DNA of 64,000 nt from Prevotellaceae bacterium HUN156 (GCA_900119285.1 FPIT01000005.1:269231-333230), one strand, 5' to 3'; shown: positions 15,234-25,160, counted from the stretch's first letter. A program made the numbers and translations. Notes: generated by a model from the sequence alone, not told the origin.

Positions 15234-18008
15234 TTATTTCCTGACGATTTCAGTACACTTACAAGGAATGGTAACCCAGACAATGGTTCCCTGAGCCTCG
15301 TTGGACTTAATCTTAATCTTACCTCCCATCTGCTTCACCAGTTCATGACAGATGGAGAGTCCAAGACCTGTACCTTGGTTGCTTGAGCTGACAAAGCGCT
15401 CAAAAATCTGATTAAGGCGGTCTGCAGGAATACCACATCCTGTATCCTGGAATACCATTACCAGGTCTTCGCCAGTGTACTCATAGCTGGCTCGAACCAT
15501 ACCCATTGAAGTGTTCTGGGCAGCATTAGCCACCAACTGGTCGATAACTCTTCCGATATTACTCTCGTCAATCTCAATGACCAGATGCTCGTAAGGATTG
15601 TCTATCAAATAACTAACACCCTCGTGCTTGTCGTGGAACCAAGCGGTTTGACAGCGACTTTCGAAGATTTGTGAGAAATCGATTGGCTCACGGTGGAACT
15701 CAATCATCTGAGCATCCAGACGAGAGAGGAAGAGTATGTCGTTAATCAACTTCAGCAATCGTGAGGAGTTGTGCTTAATCTGCTCGATAAACAGCGGCTC
15801 ATCCTCTGTAGCATGCTCCATCTCAAAGAGTTCGGCAAAGCCAACAACAGAACTGAGCGGAGTACGTATCTCATAACTCATATTACGAAGGAAGGCATTC
15901 TTCACCGTCTCAATTTCCTGAGCCTTGACGGTTTCTCTTGCCAACTCCTCTTCCGTAGCCTTAATATCACTGATGTCACGACATACACCGAAGTATTCTA
16001 CTACCTCACCCTTATCATTCAATGTAGGAATGAATGACAGCAACAGCGTGAGGCGCTTGCCGTGCTTGCCACGAATATTGGTCTTGATGGCAGCCTTCAG
16101 AGGCGACTGCGTGAGATTATCCATACTGTTAATCATACGCTCTGCCTGCTTCTTTGACGAAGGGTCAGTCAGTGCCAACGCACGGTTCTGAGTCAATTGA
16201 TTCTGCTCCTGACCAACACTGCTATAGACTAACAGGACGTGGGTGTCTGGATAATAAATAGCCATGCGGACACCACCATTCTGCAATACAAAGTTGATAT
16301 TGCGGAAGTAGGCGTTCATGGCTTCATTGGCGCGCTCCTGCTGAGCAATATTCTCACGAAGAAGGTGGTAAGACTTCACAACTTCCGTCACGTCACGACC
16401 TGTTCCGAAGATGGCCTTCAACTTGTTGTTCTTGTCACGCAACGGCATCAACTGCAACTCATAATAAACCTTATCCTTCAAGGTGTGGCGATACACGCTG
16501 GTATCCGTCTCGGGATTATAGAAGCGCGTCATGTGTAGGGGCTGCAAATCTTCTACTGGCATTGGCTCGCCAAAGAGGTCGCGCAGGTGAACCTTATTCT
16601 TCAATACCTGCTCCCTACCTCCGAGAACGCCCGCAGAAGTCTTTTCATTCATGTTGTTGATATAGCCTAACTCATCAAAGGTAATGATGTCAACCAATTT
16701 CGAGTTGAAGATAGACTCATAGCGCAACTTCGTATTCTTTACCTGTTCCTGACGACGACGAGCCACCGTAACATCGCTGGTTGTACCCACGATGTCTGTG
16801 GGATTACCATATCTGTCGTAGCGCAAGGTGGAGAGAACGATGGCAAAAATATGGATATTGCCATCACTAAATTCTGTAGAACGCACCTCGAGAGACACTC
16901 TGTCTTCCTCACCCTGCACAATTTTCAACAAGGCATCACTAATGCGCCGCACATCTTCTACCTGAACATACTTGAAGAAGAAGGTGGGAGGCTGATTGCC
17001 ATATTCCACCTGACCATCCTCATCATAGAGTGTCACTGTCTTCTGGGCTACATTGAAGGTCCAGACGCGCACCTTATTGGTCTTCATAATCAACGACAGA
17101 CGGTTGTTGCTGCGACGAATGGTCTCAGTCATCTTCTTCTCGCGATTGCGATAGATGCTGTAATAGATGATAGCGCATATCAGCAACAATACCAAGACAA
17201 CGACCGCCTCCCATATCCATGAGGGAACGCCAGTATCCTTACGCTCTGGATAGAACCACTTGTTCTGGATAACCTGCAACTTACCTTCTGACTCCAGCTG
17301 GGTATAGATTTCATCAATCTGCTCCAACAACTGAGTATTGTTAGATAGGAACTTATAGTCGCCATGCGGCATATTTACAGGCGTCAGTTCCAAGTCATCG
17401 AAATGCAGCGTGCGCATCAACCACTTCAAAGACAGCGTATTCCATACTATACGGCTGCCTGGCGTGTTATGCACATACTGCACAGCCTCACGCATATCAT
17501 TATATGGTTGGGCATTTTGGCCCCAGCCTTTATCTTCCATTAGGTGATGACTGAAACTACCTTCATGCACAATAACGGGATATTTGGAGAGGTCGTTTTC
17601 TATAGCAATGCGTGCTGGTTCACCCTTTCGGTGCAACACGCTATGAGTAAATATCTGAACCACGGACTTGCCGTAATGGGCAAACTCGTCGTGATAGTCT
17701 GCTTCCATAGCCAACATCAGGTCTGCCTCGCCATTCTTCAAGTCGGTAAGCGACTGACTGGTTGGCTTTAGCTTGATGACATAAGGAATGTCCAGTTCCT
17801 GACAAATGAGCTTGACAAGGTCTATGTTATAGCCCACGGCCTCACCACTAGCATTAAGAAAGGAATAAGGCCACAAATCCCATGCGTCTTCATAGACCAA
17901 TGGGTTCTCAAGAGTAAATACTCTTGTACTATCATTCGCTTGCGCCATCCTGGGAGACGCAAAGAGATAGGACAAGAGACAGATTAAAACAGTTAGTCGT
18001 TTGTTCAT
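15234..18008 (-). CDS. Sensor kinase homologue with solute-binding domain and Tyr in place of the phospho-His (pair 2)
   Basis: 924 residues with signal peptide (1-24), SBP_bac_3-type periplasmic domain (about 35-255), a membrane segment (about 262-285), PAS-type domains (about 300-690), then the H-box helix reading NMSYEIRTPLSSVVGFAEL. The codon at 15875-15873 is TAT, so residue 712 is Tyr where His is expected. The ATP domain is otherwise recognisable: NAAQNT in the N box, DTGCGIP, and GTGLGLSICHEL. The protein could therefore bind ATP but cannot autophosphorylate in the usual way. It sits 11 bp after the previous kinase and 17 bp before a kinase with an intact His, suggesting a heteromeric or regulatory partner. 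It is paralogous to 20092-22188. Confidence 0.88.
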   Translation of the reverse strand: MNKRLTVLICLLSYLFASPRMAQANDSTRVFTLENPLVYEDAWDLWPYSFLNASGEAVGYNIDLVKLICQELDIPYVIKLKPTSQSLTDLKNGEADLMLAMEADYHDEFAHYGKSVVQIFTHSVLHRKGEPARIAIENDLSKYPVIVHEGSFSHHLMEDKGWGQNAQPYNDMREAVQYVHNTPGSRIVWNTLSLKWLMRTLHFDDLELTPVNMPHGDYKFLSNNTQLLEQIDEIYTQLESEGKLQVIQNKWFYPERKDTGVPSWIWEAVVVLVLLLICAIIYYSIYRNREKKMTETIRRSNNRLSLIMKTNKVRVWTFNVAQKTVTLYDEDGQVEYGNQPPTFFFKYVQVEDVRRISDALLKIVQGEEDRVSLEVRSTEFSDGNIHIFAIVLSTLRYDRYGNPTDIVGTTSDVTVARRRQEQVKNTKLRYESIFNSKLVDIITFDELGYINNMNEKTSAGVLGGREQVLKNKVHLRDLFGEPMPVEDLQPLHMTRFYNPETDTSVYRHTLKDKVYYELQLMPLRDKNNKLKAIFGTGRDVTEVVKSYHLLRENIAQQERANEAMNAYFRNINFVLQNGGVRMAIYYPDTHVLLVYSSVGQEQNQLTQNRALALTDPSSKKQAERMINSMDNLTQSPLKAAIKTNIRGKHGKRLTLLLSFIPTLNDKGEVVEYFGVCRDISDIKATEEELARETVKAQEIETVKNAFLRNMSYEIRTPLSSVVGFAELFEMEHATEDEPLFIEQIKHNSSRLLKLINDILFLSRLDAQMIEFHREPIDFSQIFESRCQTAWFHDKHEGVSYLIDNPYEHLVIEIDESNIGRVIDQLVANAAQNTSMGMVRASYEYTGEDLVMVFQDTGCGIPADRLNQIFERFVSSSNQGTGLGLSICHELVKQMGGKIKIKSNEAQGTIVWVTIPCKCTEIVRK

Positions 18009-18019
18009 GGTTGAAACAA

Positions 18020-20095
18020 TTATTCTTTTAATTCTTCACAAGGTATCCACATCCAGAATGTAGATCCGCAATCCTTACCTTCAGACTGTACACCTATATA
18101 ACCTTGGGAGGCATCGGCTATAGCCTTACAGATACTTAGTCCAAGACCAGTACCCTGAATATAGTCATTGAGCTTGAAGAAACGGTCGAAGATTTTTTCG
18201 TGTGACTCAGGAGGAACACCTTCACCCGTATCTTCGCAATAGAGATAGAGTCCTTCACGAGTAATCGTTCCGTCAGGACCTTCTTCTTCTCGCCATTCCT
18301 TGCGATAGCCCAATTTAATATGTCCTTGCTTGGTGTACTTCACTGCATTAGTGACAAAGTTGGTAAATACCTGACGCAGATGAGCCTCATCAATCTTCGT
18401 GAAATAAGAAGGATAAGGACTATCCTTGATGAATTCTACATCAGGCGACTGAACACGCTGACTCATGGACTCACAGATGCTGTCGAAGAACTTGGCAAAG
18501 TCAACCTTCGTCAATGCAATCTGTACGCCACCCTTAGAGTCGAAGGCTGCAGCAGCCTGTATATCGTTAACCAGTCGCATCAGCATATCGCAGTTATCCA
18601 TAATGAGGCGCAACATCTGAGTACGCTCATCTTCTGAAGAAAGCATGGGCAGCACATCCGAGAAACCTACAATAGCATTCAGCGGTGTACGAATCTCATG
18701 CGTCATGTTAGCCAAGAAGGCACTCTTCATGCGACCAGAGTCGTTGGCACGCTCCGTCTCGTGTTTCAGTTCTTCTTGCTTACGTATCAGCTTATCAATA
18801 TTTCTCCAGATACCAAAGGCACCCTTCAACTTTCCATCTTCATCAAATTCGGGTACGCTATTGATTTGAATCCACTGAGGCTCTGTGTGCTGCCCTGTTA
18901 TCATAGGTTTCATCAGACCGACATAGCTCAATGGCTTTGAGTATATCTTCTCGGGATTATCAATACCATGTACGTAATCATTATCTGGATTCATAAAGAT
19001 GTCTCGCAAATGATCTAAAGAGAATGTCTTTATCACCGTGCTCAAACCATGATAGAACTCTATCGTGTTCCTCTCTAATGAAATACGCCACGACTGAAGG
19101 CCACAGGTTTCCATCATGTAACGCAACTCCTGCTCATAAATCAGGATCTCCTCGTTCATCTTCTTTATCTCGATGTCGTTCTTCTTCACCTGCAGATACA
19201 TGTCGCGCTCACTGGAAACATCACGAGTGGCAATAGAGATATAAGAGAGCTTACCTTCTCTGTCATAAATGGGGTGTACACCTACTTCTAAATATACGCG
19301 CATGTTACGCTCTGGGATAATGCTGAGCGAACAACCCCAATATTCTTCTGGCTGATAGCGAGTGAATATCTCATTGAAAGGAAATACATCAAACAGATTG
19401 GTCGATGAGAAATAAGCATCAGTCGTATCTGTATCAAAGTGACAGATCTCTCGCATAATCTTGTTGGCATCAAGCAACCATCCCTCAGCAGAATAGAAGG
19501 ACAAGCCAACAATAGAGTTCTCGAAAATCTGCTTGTATTTCTGGAACAATGCTTCTTCCTCCATCTGACGATGATGAGGATCGGTCTCGTCAAACAATAC
19601 ACTGATGATGTTTGCCAACGTCTTGCCATCCTTCTCATACTCTGCAACACTGGCATTACGCAGATAAATCCAGCGCGGAGTTTCTCCTGCCTCACTGTAG
19701 TTCCAGCGATAGTCAAACTCTGCTACCGGCACCTCTCCATTCATTAGCTGATGGATAGCCTCAACCGAATGTTCAAGGTCATCGGGATGAATGTGCTTCT
19801 TAAAGTCTTCTACCGAAATACTCTCGGTGGGCAGCATCTGACCATCCAACTGATGTATTGTTTCTGTATGAGGATCGTAGATGATGAGATTATTGACCAC
19901 CATCTTCAAGGCATTGTCCATCATGTCATGAGTGGCTTGCATGGCTTCTACCTCATGACGCACCTTCCTACGGATGCGATAGTTCTGCATCAGCTCGTAA
20001 ACGAGTATCGCGAATACGATAGGAAACAGAATCTGTAGCATCCAAGCTATTGACATGCTCTTTAGTAGCAAGAAAGTGATATTCAGTAGCATCAT
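18020..20095 (-). CDS. Membrane PAS sensor histidine kinase (pair 1, His-containing)
   Basis: 691 residues. An N-terminal hydrophobic stretch (about 5-35) is the only membrane part; there is no periplasmic domain. PAS domains occupy about 50-430, including a clear PAS/PAC repeat ending YISIATRDVSSERDMY and a second ending GAFGIWRNIDKL. The kinase core is complete: NMTHEIRTPLNAIVGFSDV with His466, N box NFVTNAVKYT, DTGEGVP and GTGLGLSICKAIA. The start overlaps the stop of the upstream gene by four bases (ATGA type), implying translational coupling with the Tyr-variant partner. It is the paralogue of 12469-15216 without the solute-binding domain. Confidence 0.9.
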   Translation of the reverse strand: MMLLNITFLLLKSMSIAWMLQILFPIVFAILVYELMQNYRIRRKVRHEVEAMQATHDMMDNALKMVVNNLIIYDPHTETIHQLDGQMLPTESISVEDFKKHIHPDDLEHSVEAIHQLMNGEVPVAEFDYRWNYSEAGETPRWIYLRNASVAEYEKDGKTLANIISVLFDETDPHHRQMEEEALFQKYKQIFENSIVGLSFYSAEGWLLDANKIMREICHFDTDTTDAYFSSTNLFDVFPFNEIFTRYQPEEYWGCSLSIIPERNMRVYLEVGVHPIYDREGKLSYISIATRDVSSERDMYLQVKKNDIEIKKMNEEILIYEQELRYMMETCGLQSWRISLERNTIEFYHGLSTVIKTFSLDHLRDIFMNPDNDYVHGIDNPEKIYSKPLSYVGLMKPMITGQHTEPQWIQINSVPEFDEDGKLKGAFGIWRNIDKLIRKQEELKHETERANDSGRMKSAFLANMTHEIRTPLNAIVGFSDVLPMLSSEDERTQMLRLIMDNCDMLMRLVNDIQAAAAFDSKGGVQIALTKVDFAKFFDSICESMSQRVQSPDVEFIKDSPYPSYFTKIDEAHLRQVFTNFVTNAVKYTKQGHIKLGYRKEWREEEGPDGTITREGLYLYCEDTGEGVPPESHEKIFDRFFKLNDYIQGTGLGLSICKAIADASQGYIGVQSEGKDCGSTFWMWIPCEELKE

Positions 20096-22188
20096 AGCAA
20101 GTTATTTTCAGACATGTTAGAAAAAATATCAGCACGGCCTCTATCTATGACCTTAGCCTCGCAGGGGATTGAAATCCACACCGAAGCGCCATGCCCAATC
20201 TTAGAATCAAACTCTATACTTCCTCCCATCTGCTGAACCAGCATCTGAACAATAGGAAGGTCAACACCCGTACCTATCAGGCGCTCTTGCTTGTCACGAA
20301 CAAAGCGTCCGAAGATATGAGCAACAGTATCGGGATCAACACCTTCGCCAGTATCTTCAATATTGATAATCAGTTCACCACGTCGGTATTCATAACGGGC
20401 ACTGATACGACCGTGATCTACATACATGCTGGACAACTGGCAAATCTTCTGAATGACATAGCCCACATGTTCTTCGTCAATATGAACTACCAAACTCTCA
20501 TAAGGATTCTCCATGATAATCTTCACATCGGAAGGAAGATTAGACCAGCCCATCTGACAACGGCTCACAAAGAGCTTCGTAAACTCTACATCAGTCTTGG
20601 TATATTCTACCATGTTCGCATCCAACTGTGAGAGGTAGAGCACATCATTAACCAGCTGCAGCATGGTATTCGTACCCAACTTGATTTGCTCAATGAAGGA
20701 AGCCTCATCTTCTTTATCATGATCGACATTCAAGAGGCCAGCGAAACCTACCACATTATTTAATGGTGTACGTATCTCATAGCTCATATTGGTCAGGAAT
20801 GCTTGTTTCAATCGTTCCGTCTCCTGAGCCTTCTGGGTTTCTACAGCCAAACGCTGTTCGGTTTCCACCAAGTCGGTGATGTCACGACACATACCGAAAT
20901 AGCGCTCCACCCTACCCTCAGAATCCATAATGGGCACCAGATTGAACATCATCCATATCTTGCGACGTTGCTTATCGTAAAGTTCCAACTCTATTGTGGC
21001 ATCAATATTGGAACGAACCAGATGGTCCATACGAATGAGCATGCTGGACACCGTGCGACGGAAGCGTGGTGAAGCCAAACGGATGCAACGCAACTGCGAG
21101 AAGCGCAACTGTGTTACATTAATATTATTAGAGAGCTCCAAGGTGGCTGACTTGGGATAATAGTTCAGCAGTCGGATATCACTGACTTGCAGTGCATAGT
21201 TAATATTCTGCACATACTGTCGGATGCTCTCAGTAGCTTTGCGCAAATGTTCGGCACCAGCCTGCTGACGATGGAACGACTCAACCATTTCGGTAATATT
21301 ACGACCAGTCATAAACACGCCATCCAACTCTCCCTCAGGAGTACGGATAGGATTAATGGTAGACTCATAATACATCTTTCCATGTAAGCCGAACTTATCC
21401 AAATGATATAGTGGATCCTCATAACGAGAGAAGTCAACGATGGCTGAGGTGCGTGTAGTTTCCAAATCAGGAATCTCCACATCACTGAAGATAGGATTGT
21501 TCTTCAGCAGGAATCTGTTATTCAATACAAAGTCACGGTCTTTAACACCGAAAGCCTGACAAGCTCGCTCGTTAATATCTTTCAGCACGCCCTCGTGATC
21601 ATAATAGATCATATCAACCAAAGAGGTATTGAATACGGTATGATAACGCATCAACAACTGGTTGACATATTCTATTCGGCGGTGCTCCTCTGTCACATCG
21701 TGCTGAATACCGATAACGCTCAGCACTCGTCCATGTTCATCATGTTCACTGACAGACAAGGAAATCTCATAGTGTCTGCGATAGTCACCATCCTTAGCAT
21801 TGCTGAGCAGGGTAATCGTAGTGATCTTCTCCTTGCCTTCACATATATTATAGATGGCAGAACGCAACACCTCGAAATCATCGCGATCGAAGAACTGTGA
21901 GAATTCTACAGGATTGTATTCCTGTTCCTGGCTTCCCTCTTCCGACAAGAAATAATAATGACGAGTTGCCAACACATATTTCCATACGCGCAGGCGACCA
22001 GTTCGCAGCACCAATGCCAAACGAGAATTCTGCTCATTCAGTGTAGCATTGTTGAGTCGCTCGCGTTTCAAATAGATGCGATTATAGCGAAACAGGATGA
22101 AAATAGCAATGAGCATTACTATCATGACGTAAACCACGCAATGGTTCAAATCAAACATCAATATTGTATTTATTGCTAACTGGCACAT
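20092..22188 (-). CDS. PAS sensor kinase homologue with degenerate catalytic core (Tyr in H-box, pair 1)
   Basis: 698 residues, first gene of the operon. One membrane segment (about 17-33), then PAS-type domains (about 45-445). The H-box helix reads NMSYEIRTPLNNVVGFAGL: codon 20781-20779 is TAT, giving Tyr470 for His. The ATP-binding domain is also eroded: the N-box Asn is missing (KICQLSSMYV where NAxKFT is expected) and the G2 box reads GTGVDLPIV, while G1 (DTGEGVD) is kept. By family knowledge this is a pseudokinase, likely a sensory or scaffolding partner of the kinase translated with it (four-base overlap at 20092-20095). The reading frame is intact, so it is under selection rather than decaying. 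Several Met codons are available at the N-terminus; 22188 is the first after the promoter. Confidence 0.87.
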   Translation of the reverse strand: MCQLAINTILMFDLNHCVVYVMIVMLIAIFILFRYNRIYLKRERLNNATLNEQNSRLALVLRTGRLRVWKYVLATRHYYFLSEEGSQEQEYNPVEFSQFFDRDDFEVLRSAIYNICEGKEKITTITLLSNAKDGDYRRHYEISLSVSEHDEHGRVLSVIGIQHDVTEEHRRIEYVNQLLMRYHTVFNTSLVDMIYYDHEGVLKDINERACQAFGVKDRDFVLNNRFLLKNNPIFSDVEIPDLETTRTSAIVDFSRYEDPLYHLDKFGLHGKMYYESTINPIRTPEGELDGVFMTGRNITEMVESFHRQQAGAEHLRKATESIRQYVQNINYALQVSDIRLLNYYPKSATLELSNNINVTQLRFSQLRCIRLASPRFRRTVSSMLIRMDHLVRSNIDATIELELYDKQRRKIWMMFNLVPIMDSEGRVERYFGMCRDITDLVETEQRLAVETQKAQETERLKQAFLTNMSYEIRTPLNNVVGFAGLLNVDHDKEDEASFIEQIKLGTNTMLQLVNDVLYLSQLDANMVEYTKTDVEFTKLFVSRCQMGWSNLPSDVKIIMENPYESLVVHIDEEHVGYVIQKICQLSSMYVDHGRISARYEYRRGELIINIEDTGEGVDPDTVAHIFGRFVRDKQERLIGTGVDLPIVQMLVQQMGGSIEFDSKIGHGASVWISIPCEAKVIDRGRADIFSNMSENNLL

Positions 22189-22223
22189 ACTAGATAGTAA
22201 TATGATTTTCGGTTTTATGTAGG

Positions 22224-22253
22224 CAAAGGTAGAAAAAAAAAAGCACTTTACAA
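22224..22253 (-). promoter_or_regulatory. Promoter of the four-kinase operon
   Basis: Minus strand TTG (22253-22251), 19 bp, TACCTTTG (22231-22224); the leader to the first ATG is about 30 nt. No other promoter-like pair was noticed in the gaps inside the operon. Confidence 0.65.
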
Positions 22254-22284
22254 AATTATTTTATGACTTTTTTTACGAAATGGT

Positions 22285-22315
22285 TTGCGTACTCCGAAAT
22301 TATGTAGTATCTTTG
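22285..22315 (+). promoter_or_regulatory. Promoter of frr-rsgA
   Basis: TTG (22285-22287), 20 bp, TATCTTTG (22308-22315); ATG at 22343. It is divergent from the kinase promoter, the two -33 regions being about 30 bp apart. Confidence 0.65.
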
Positions 22316-22342
22316 TGGCAAATTCAAACAAACAATAGAATT

Positions 22343-22903
22343 ATGATTGACGTAAAAGAGACTTTATCTGCGGCTGAAGAGCGCATGCAAATGGCAGCAA
22401 TGTACCTGGAAGAGGAACTGAGCCACATCCGTGCAGGCCGTGCTAACGTAGCCATTCTGGATGGTGTACGTGTAGAATCCTATGGTTCGAGAGTTCCCTT
22501 GAACCAAGTCGCCAACATTTCAACTCCCGATGCTCGCACCATTGCCATCAAGCCTTGGGACAAGAAGCTGATTCGTGATATTGAAAAAGCCATCATGGAC
22601 TCTGATGTAGGTATTACTCCAGAGAACAATGGCGAGATTATCCGTCTGGGCATCCCCCAGCCTACTGAGGAGCGTCGCCGTGACTTGGTAAAGCAGTGCA
22701 ACAAGATTGCCGAGAAAGCTAAGATTGAGGTTCGCAACGTACGTAGCGACATCAAGGAGAAACTGAAGAAGGCTATCAAGGACGGTCTCTCTGAAGACCT
22801 AGAGAAGGATGCCGAGGCTGATCTGCAGAAGGTGCACGACAAGTACATCAAGAAGCTCGATGAGCTGATGGAAGCCAAGAACAAAGAGATTATGACTGTG
22901 TAA
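22343..22903 (+). CDS. frr: Ribosome recycling factor
   Basis: RRF dissociates post-termination ribosomes together with EF-G. 186 residues, matching the usual 185. The three-helix bundle and the C-terminal signature RRRDLVKQCNKIAEKAKIEV plus VRNVRSDIKEKLKK are obvious. I take ATG 22343 (MIDVKETLSAAEERM); the frame is open further upstream to 22280, but that part overlaps the promoter -7 box. rsgA follows after 32 bp on the same strand. Confidence 0.95.
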   Translation: MIDVKETLSAAEERMQMAAMYLEEELSHIRAGRANVAILDGVRVESYGSRVPLNQVANISTPDARTIAIKPWDKKLIRDIEKAIMDSDVGITPENNGEIIRLGIPQPTEERRRDLVKQCNKIAEKAKIEVRNVRSDIKEKLKKAIKDGLSEDLEKDAEADLQKVHDKYIKKLDELMEAKNKEIMTV

Positions 22904-22911
22904 GCGCTTCG

Positions 22912-22941
22912 CTAGTTGATAGTGAATAGTTAATAGTGAAG
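22912..22941 (+). repeat. Short-word repeat containing the rsgA start codon
   Basis: An imperfect reiteration of the word TAGTGAATAGT (TTGATAGTGAATAGTTAATAG) fills the frr-rsgA gap, and its last GTG serves as the rsgA start. Confidence 0.5.
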
Positions 22942-23874
22942 GGACTAGTCATTAAGAATACCGGAAGCTGGTACACCGTCTTAACAGACGATGGCCAGCT
23001 CCTTGATTGTAAGGTAAAGGGCAATTTCCGTATCAAGGGAATACGCTCCACTAATCCTGTGGCCGTTGGCGACCGCGTCACCGTAGGTGAAGGAAACTGG
23101 ATTACAGAGATTGAAGACCGCCGCAACTACATTATCCGTAAGAGCATCAACCTGTCAAAACAAAGCCATATTCTTGCTGCAAATGTTGATCAGGCCATGC
23201 TCATCATTACCGTTAGTAAGCCCGAGACTTCAACGACATTCATTGATCGCTTCTTAGCATCAGCCGAAGCATATCGTGTTCCCGTTATCCTTATATTTAA
23301 CAAGAGAGACATCTTGGATGAAGATGAGGAGCGCTTACAGCAGATGATGATACAGCTTTACGAGACGGTGGGCTATGAGTGTCACGTTGTCTCTGCAGGA
23401 ACAGGTGAAGGTGTGGAAGAGTTACGCCCACTACTCGAAGGCAAGATTACACTGCTTAGTGGAAATAGTGGTGTCGGCAAGTCAACACTCATCAACCGTC
23501 TGGTACCTCATGCCAACCAGCGTACAGCAGAGATTAGCGATGCACACAACACTGGTATGCATACCACGACATTCTCAGAGATGATACCTCTCAGCCCTCA
23601 ACTTTCACCTCTCACCTCTGGTTATCTCATTGACACCCCAGGCATCAAAGGCTTTGGCACATTCGATATGGAGCGCGAGGAGCTGACAAGCTACTTCAAG
23701 GAGATCTTTGAGTTCTCCAAACAATGTAAATTCTCCGACTGCACACACACTCACGAACCAGGTTGTGCGGTACTGAAAGCAGTAGAAGACCACTACATAG
23801 CGCAAAGTCGCTATCAGTCGTACCTCTCAATGCTCGACGACAAGGACGAAAACAAATACAGAGAAGCCTACTGA
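22936..23874 (+). CDS. rsgA: Ribosome small-subunit maturation GTPase RsgA
   Basis: Late 30S assembly GTPase, 312 residues: N-terminal OB fold (about 1-70), circularly permuted GTPase domain with the order G4 (FNKRD) - G1 ([10 protein letters not shown]) - G2 region (HTTTF) - G3 (DTPGIKGFG), and a C-terminal zinc knuckle [14 protein letters not shown]. The start is a GTG at 22936: upstream in frame a TAG occurs at 22927 and no ATG lies between, and the resulting N-terminus [15 protein letters not shown] is what RsgA proteins of the group have. Probably co-transcribed with frr. Confidence 0.93.
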   Translation: MKGLVIKNTGSWYTVLTDDGQLLDCKVKGNFRIKGIRSTNPVAVGDRVTVGEGNWITEIEDRRNYIIRKSINLSKQSHILAANVDQAMLIITVSKPETSTTFIDRFLASAEAYRVPVILIFNKRDILDEDEERLQQMMIQLYETVGYECHVVSAGTGEGVEELRPLLEGKITLLSGNSGVGKSTLINRLVPHANQRTAEISDAHNTGMHTTTFSEMIPLSPQLSPLTSGYLIDTPGIKGFGTFDMEREELTSYFKEIFEFSKQCKFSDCTHTHEPGCAVLKAVEDHYIAQSRYQSYLSMLDDKDENKYREAY

Positions 23875-23898
23875 TAGATTATTCAGCAGGCTTTCTTT
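23865..23898 (+). terminator. Terminator overlapping the rsgA stop
   Basis: AGCCT-A-CTGA (23865-23874) pairs with TCAG-C-AGGCT (23883-23892), followed by a T-rich run. Confidence 0.6.
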
Positions 23899-23910
23899 TT
23901 CTTTTCTTTC

Positions 23911-23940
23911 TTGTATATTCAATTATTTTTAGTACCTTTG
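23911..23940 (+). promoter_or_regulatory. Promoter of mnmA
   Basis: TTG (23911-23913), 19 bp, TACCTTTG (23933-23940). The ATG is five bases after the box, so the message is expected to be leaderless. Confidence 0.7.
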
Positions 23941-23945
23941 CACCC

Positions 23946-25016
23946 ATGAATCTACATGATAAGAAAATAGCAGTATTGCTTTCAGGCGGTGTTGACTCTT
24001 CCGTGGTGCTCTATGAATTAGTGCGTCAGGGACTGAAACCCGACTGTTTCTATATCAAGATAGGTCCAGAAGAGGAGGAAGAATGGGACTGCTCATCGGA
24101 GGAAGACTTGGAGATGGCCACAGCCGTCAGTCATAAGTATGGCTGCAAGTTAGAAGTTATCGATTGTCATCAGGAGTATTGGGATCAAGTCACAAAATAC
24201 ACCATGGATAAGGTACGTGCAGGACTGACACCTAATCCCGATGTAATGTGCAACCGCATCATCAAGTTCGGTGCTTTCCACGAGAAGCGTGGTCACGACT
24301 ACGACCTCATTGCCACAGGCCATTATGCCCAAACGGAAATCGATGAAGAAGGTCGCAAATGGCTCTGCACAAGTCCTGACCCGGTGAAAGACCAGACAGA
24401 CTTCTTGGCTCAGATATATGACTGGCAGCTGAAGAAAGCATTCTTTCCCATTGGTCACATGATGAAAGAAGAGGTACGCGAGATTGCCGAGCGCGAACAC
24501 TTGGTTAATGCAAAGCGCAAAGATTCACAAGGCATCTGCTTCCTAGGAAAAATCAACTACAACGACTATCTGCGCCGCTATTTGGGCGAGTTGCCTGGCG
24601 ACGTAATAGAGTTAGAAACAGGCAAGTTGATAGGCAAACATAAAGGTCACTGGTTCCACACTATCGGTCAGCGCAAAGGTATGGGACTGGGAGGTGGCCC
24701 GTGGTTTGTCATCAAGAAAGACATTGATAAGAACATTATCTATGTATCTCACGGCTATGACCCAGAGAAGGCCTATAAGCAGGACTTCCCCATTATGGGT
24801 TTCCATAGCATCAACGGAGAATTACCTCCAACAGACATCACGCTGAAGATTCGCCACACACCAGAATTCCTGCCTGCCCGTCTGGAACCAATAGGTGACG
24901 GCCGTTACATGGTGCATGCCGCAGCACCTATTCATGGTGTAGCTCCTGGACAATTCTGTGTTGTCTACGATGACCATCACCATCGTTGTTATGGTAGTGG
25001 TGAAATCACGCTTTAG
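23946..25016 (+). CDS. mnmA: tRNA-specific 2-thiouridylase MnmA
   Basis: Thiolates U34 of tRNA Lys/Glu/Gln. 356 residues: N-type PP-loop SGGVDSS (13-19), the first active Cys in [13 protein letters not shown] and the second in [11 protein letters not shown], followed by the beta-barrel domains ([13 protein letters not shown] and the C-terminal RHTPEF...[11 protein letters not shown]). The frame is open back to 23763, but the promoter and the family N-terminus fix the start at ATG 23946. Confidence 0.93.
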   Translation: MNLHDKKIAVLLSGGVDSSVVLYELVRQGLKPDCFYIKIGPEEEEEWDCSSEEDLEMATAVSHKYGCKLEVIDCHQEYWDQVTKYTMDKVRAGLTPNPDVMCNRIIKFGAFHEKRGHDYDLIATGHYAQTEIDEEGRKWLCTSPDPVKDQTDFLAQIYDWQLKKAFFPIGHMMKEEVREIAEREHLVNAKRKDSQGICFLGKINYNDYLRRYLGELPGDVIELETGKLIGKHKGHWFHTIGQRKGMGLGGGPWFVIKKDIDKNIIYVSHGYDPEKAYKQDFPIMGFHSINGELPPTDITLKIRHTPEFLPARLEPIGDGRYMVHAAAPIHGVAPGQFCVVYDDHHHRCYGSGEITL

Positions 25017-25080
25017 CATCGATTAGCTCTCCTTTTTTGCACATTTTATAGCCATTCCGTCATTTTTAACACTAAAATGT

Positions 25081-25110
25081 TTGCGGAATGAGATATTTTG
25101 CATACCTTTG
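25081..25110 (+). promoter_or_regulatory. Promoter of the 41-residue ORF
   Basis: TTG (25081-25083), 19 bp, TACCTTTG (25103-25110), about 50 bp before the ATG. Confidence 0.6.
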
Positions 25111-25160
25111 TAGCGGAAATGAGAAATAATAGTGTGTAATTAAGAAAATTCTAAAACTAT

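Noticed and set aside
15234..18008. Idea that the Tyr-variant kinases are pseudogenes
   Set aside because: Both frames are full length, keep all domains, are translationally coupled or tightly spaced with intact kinases, and share the same His-to-Tyr change, which points to selection rather than decay.
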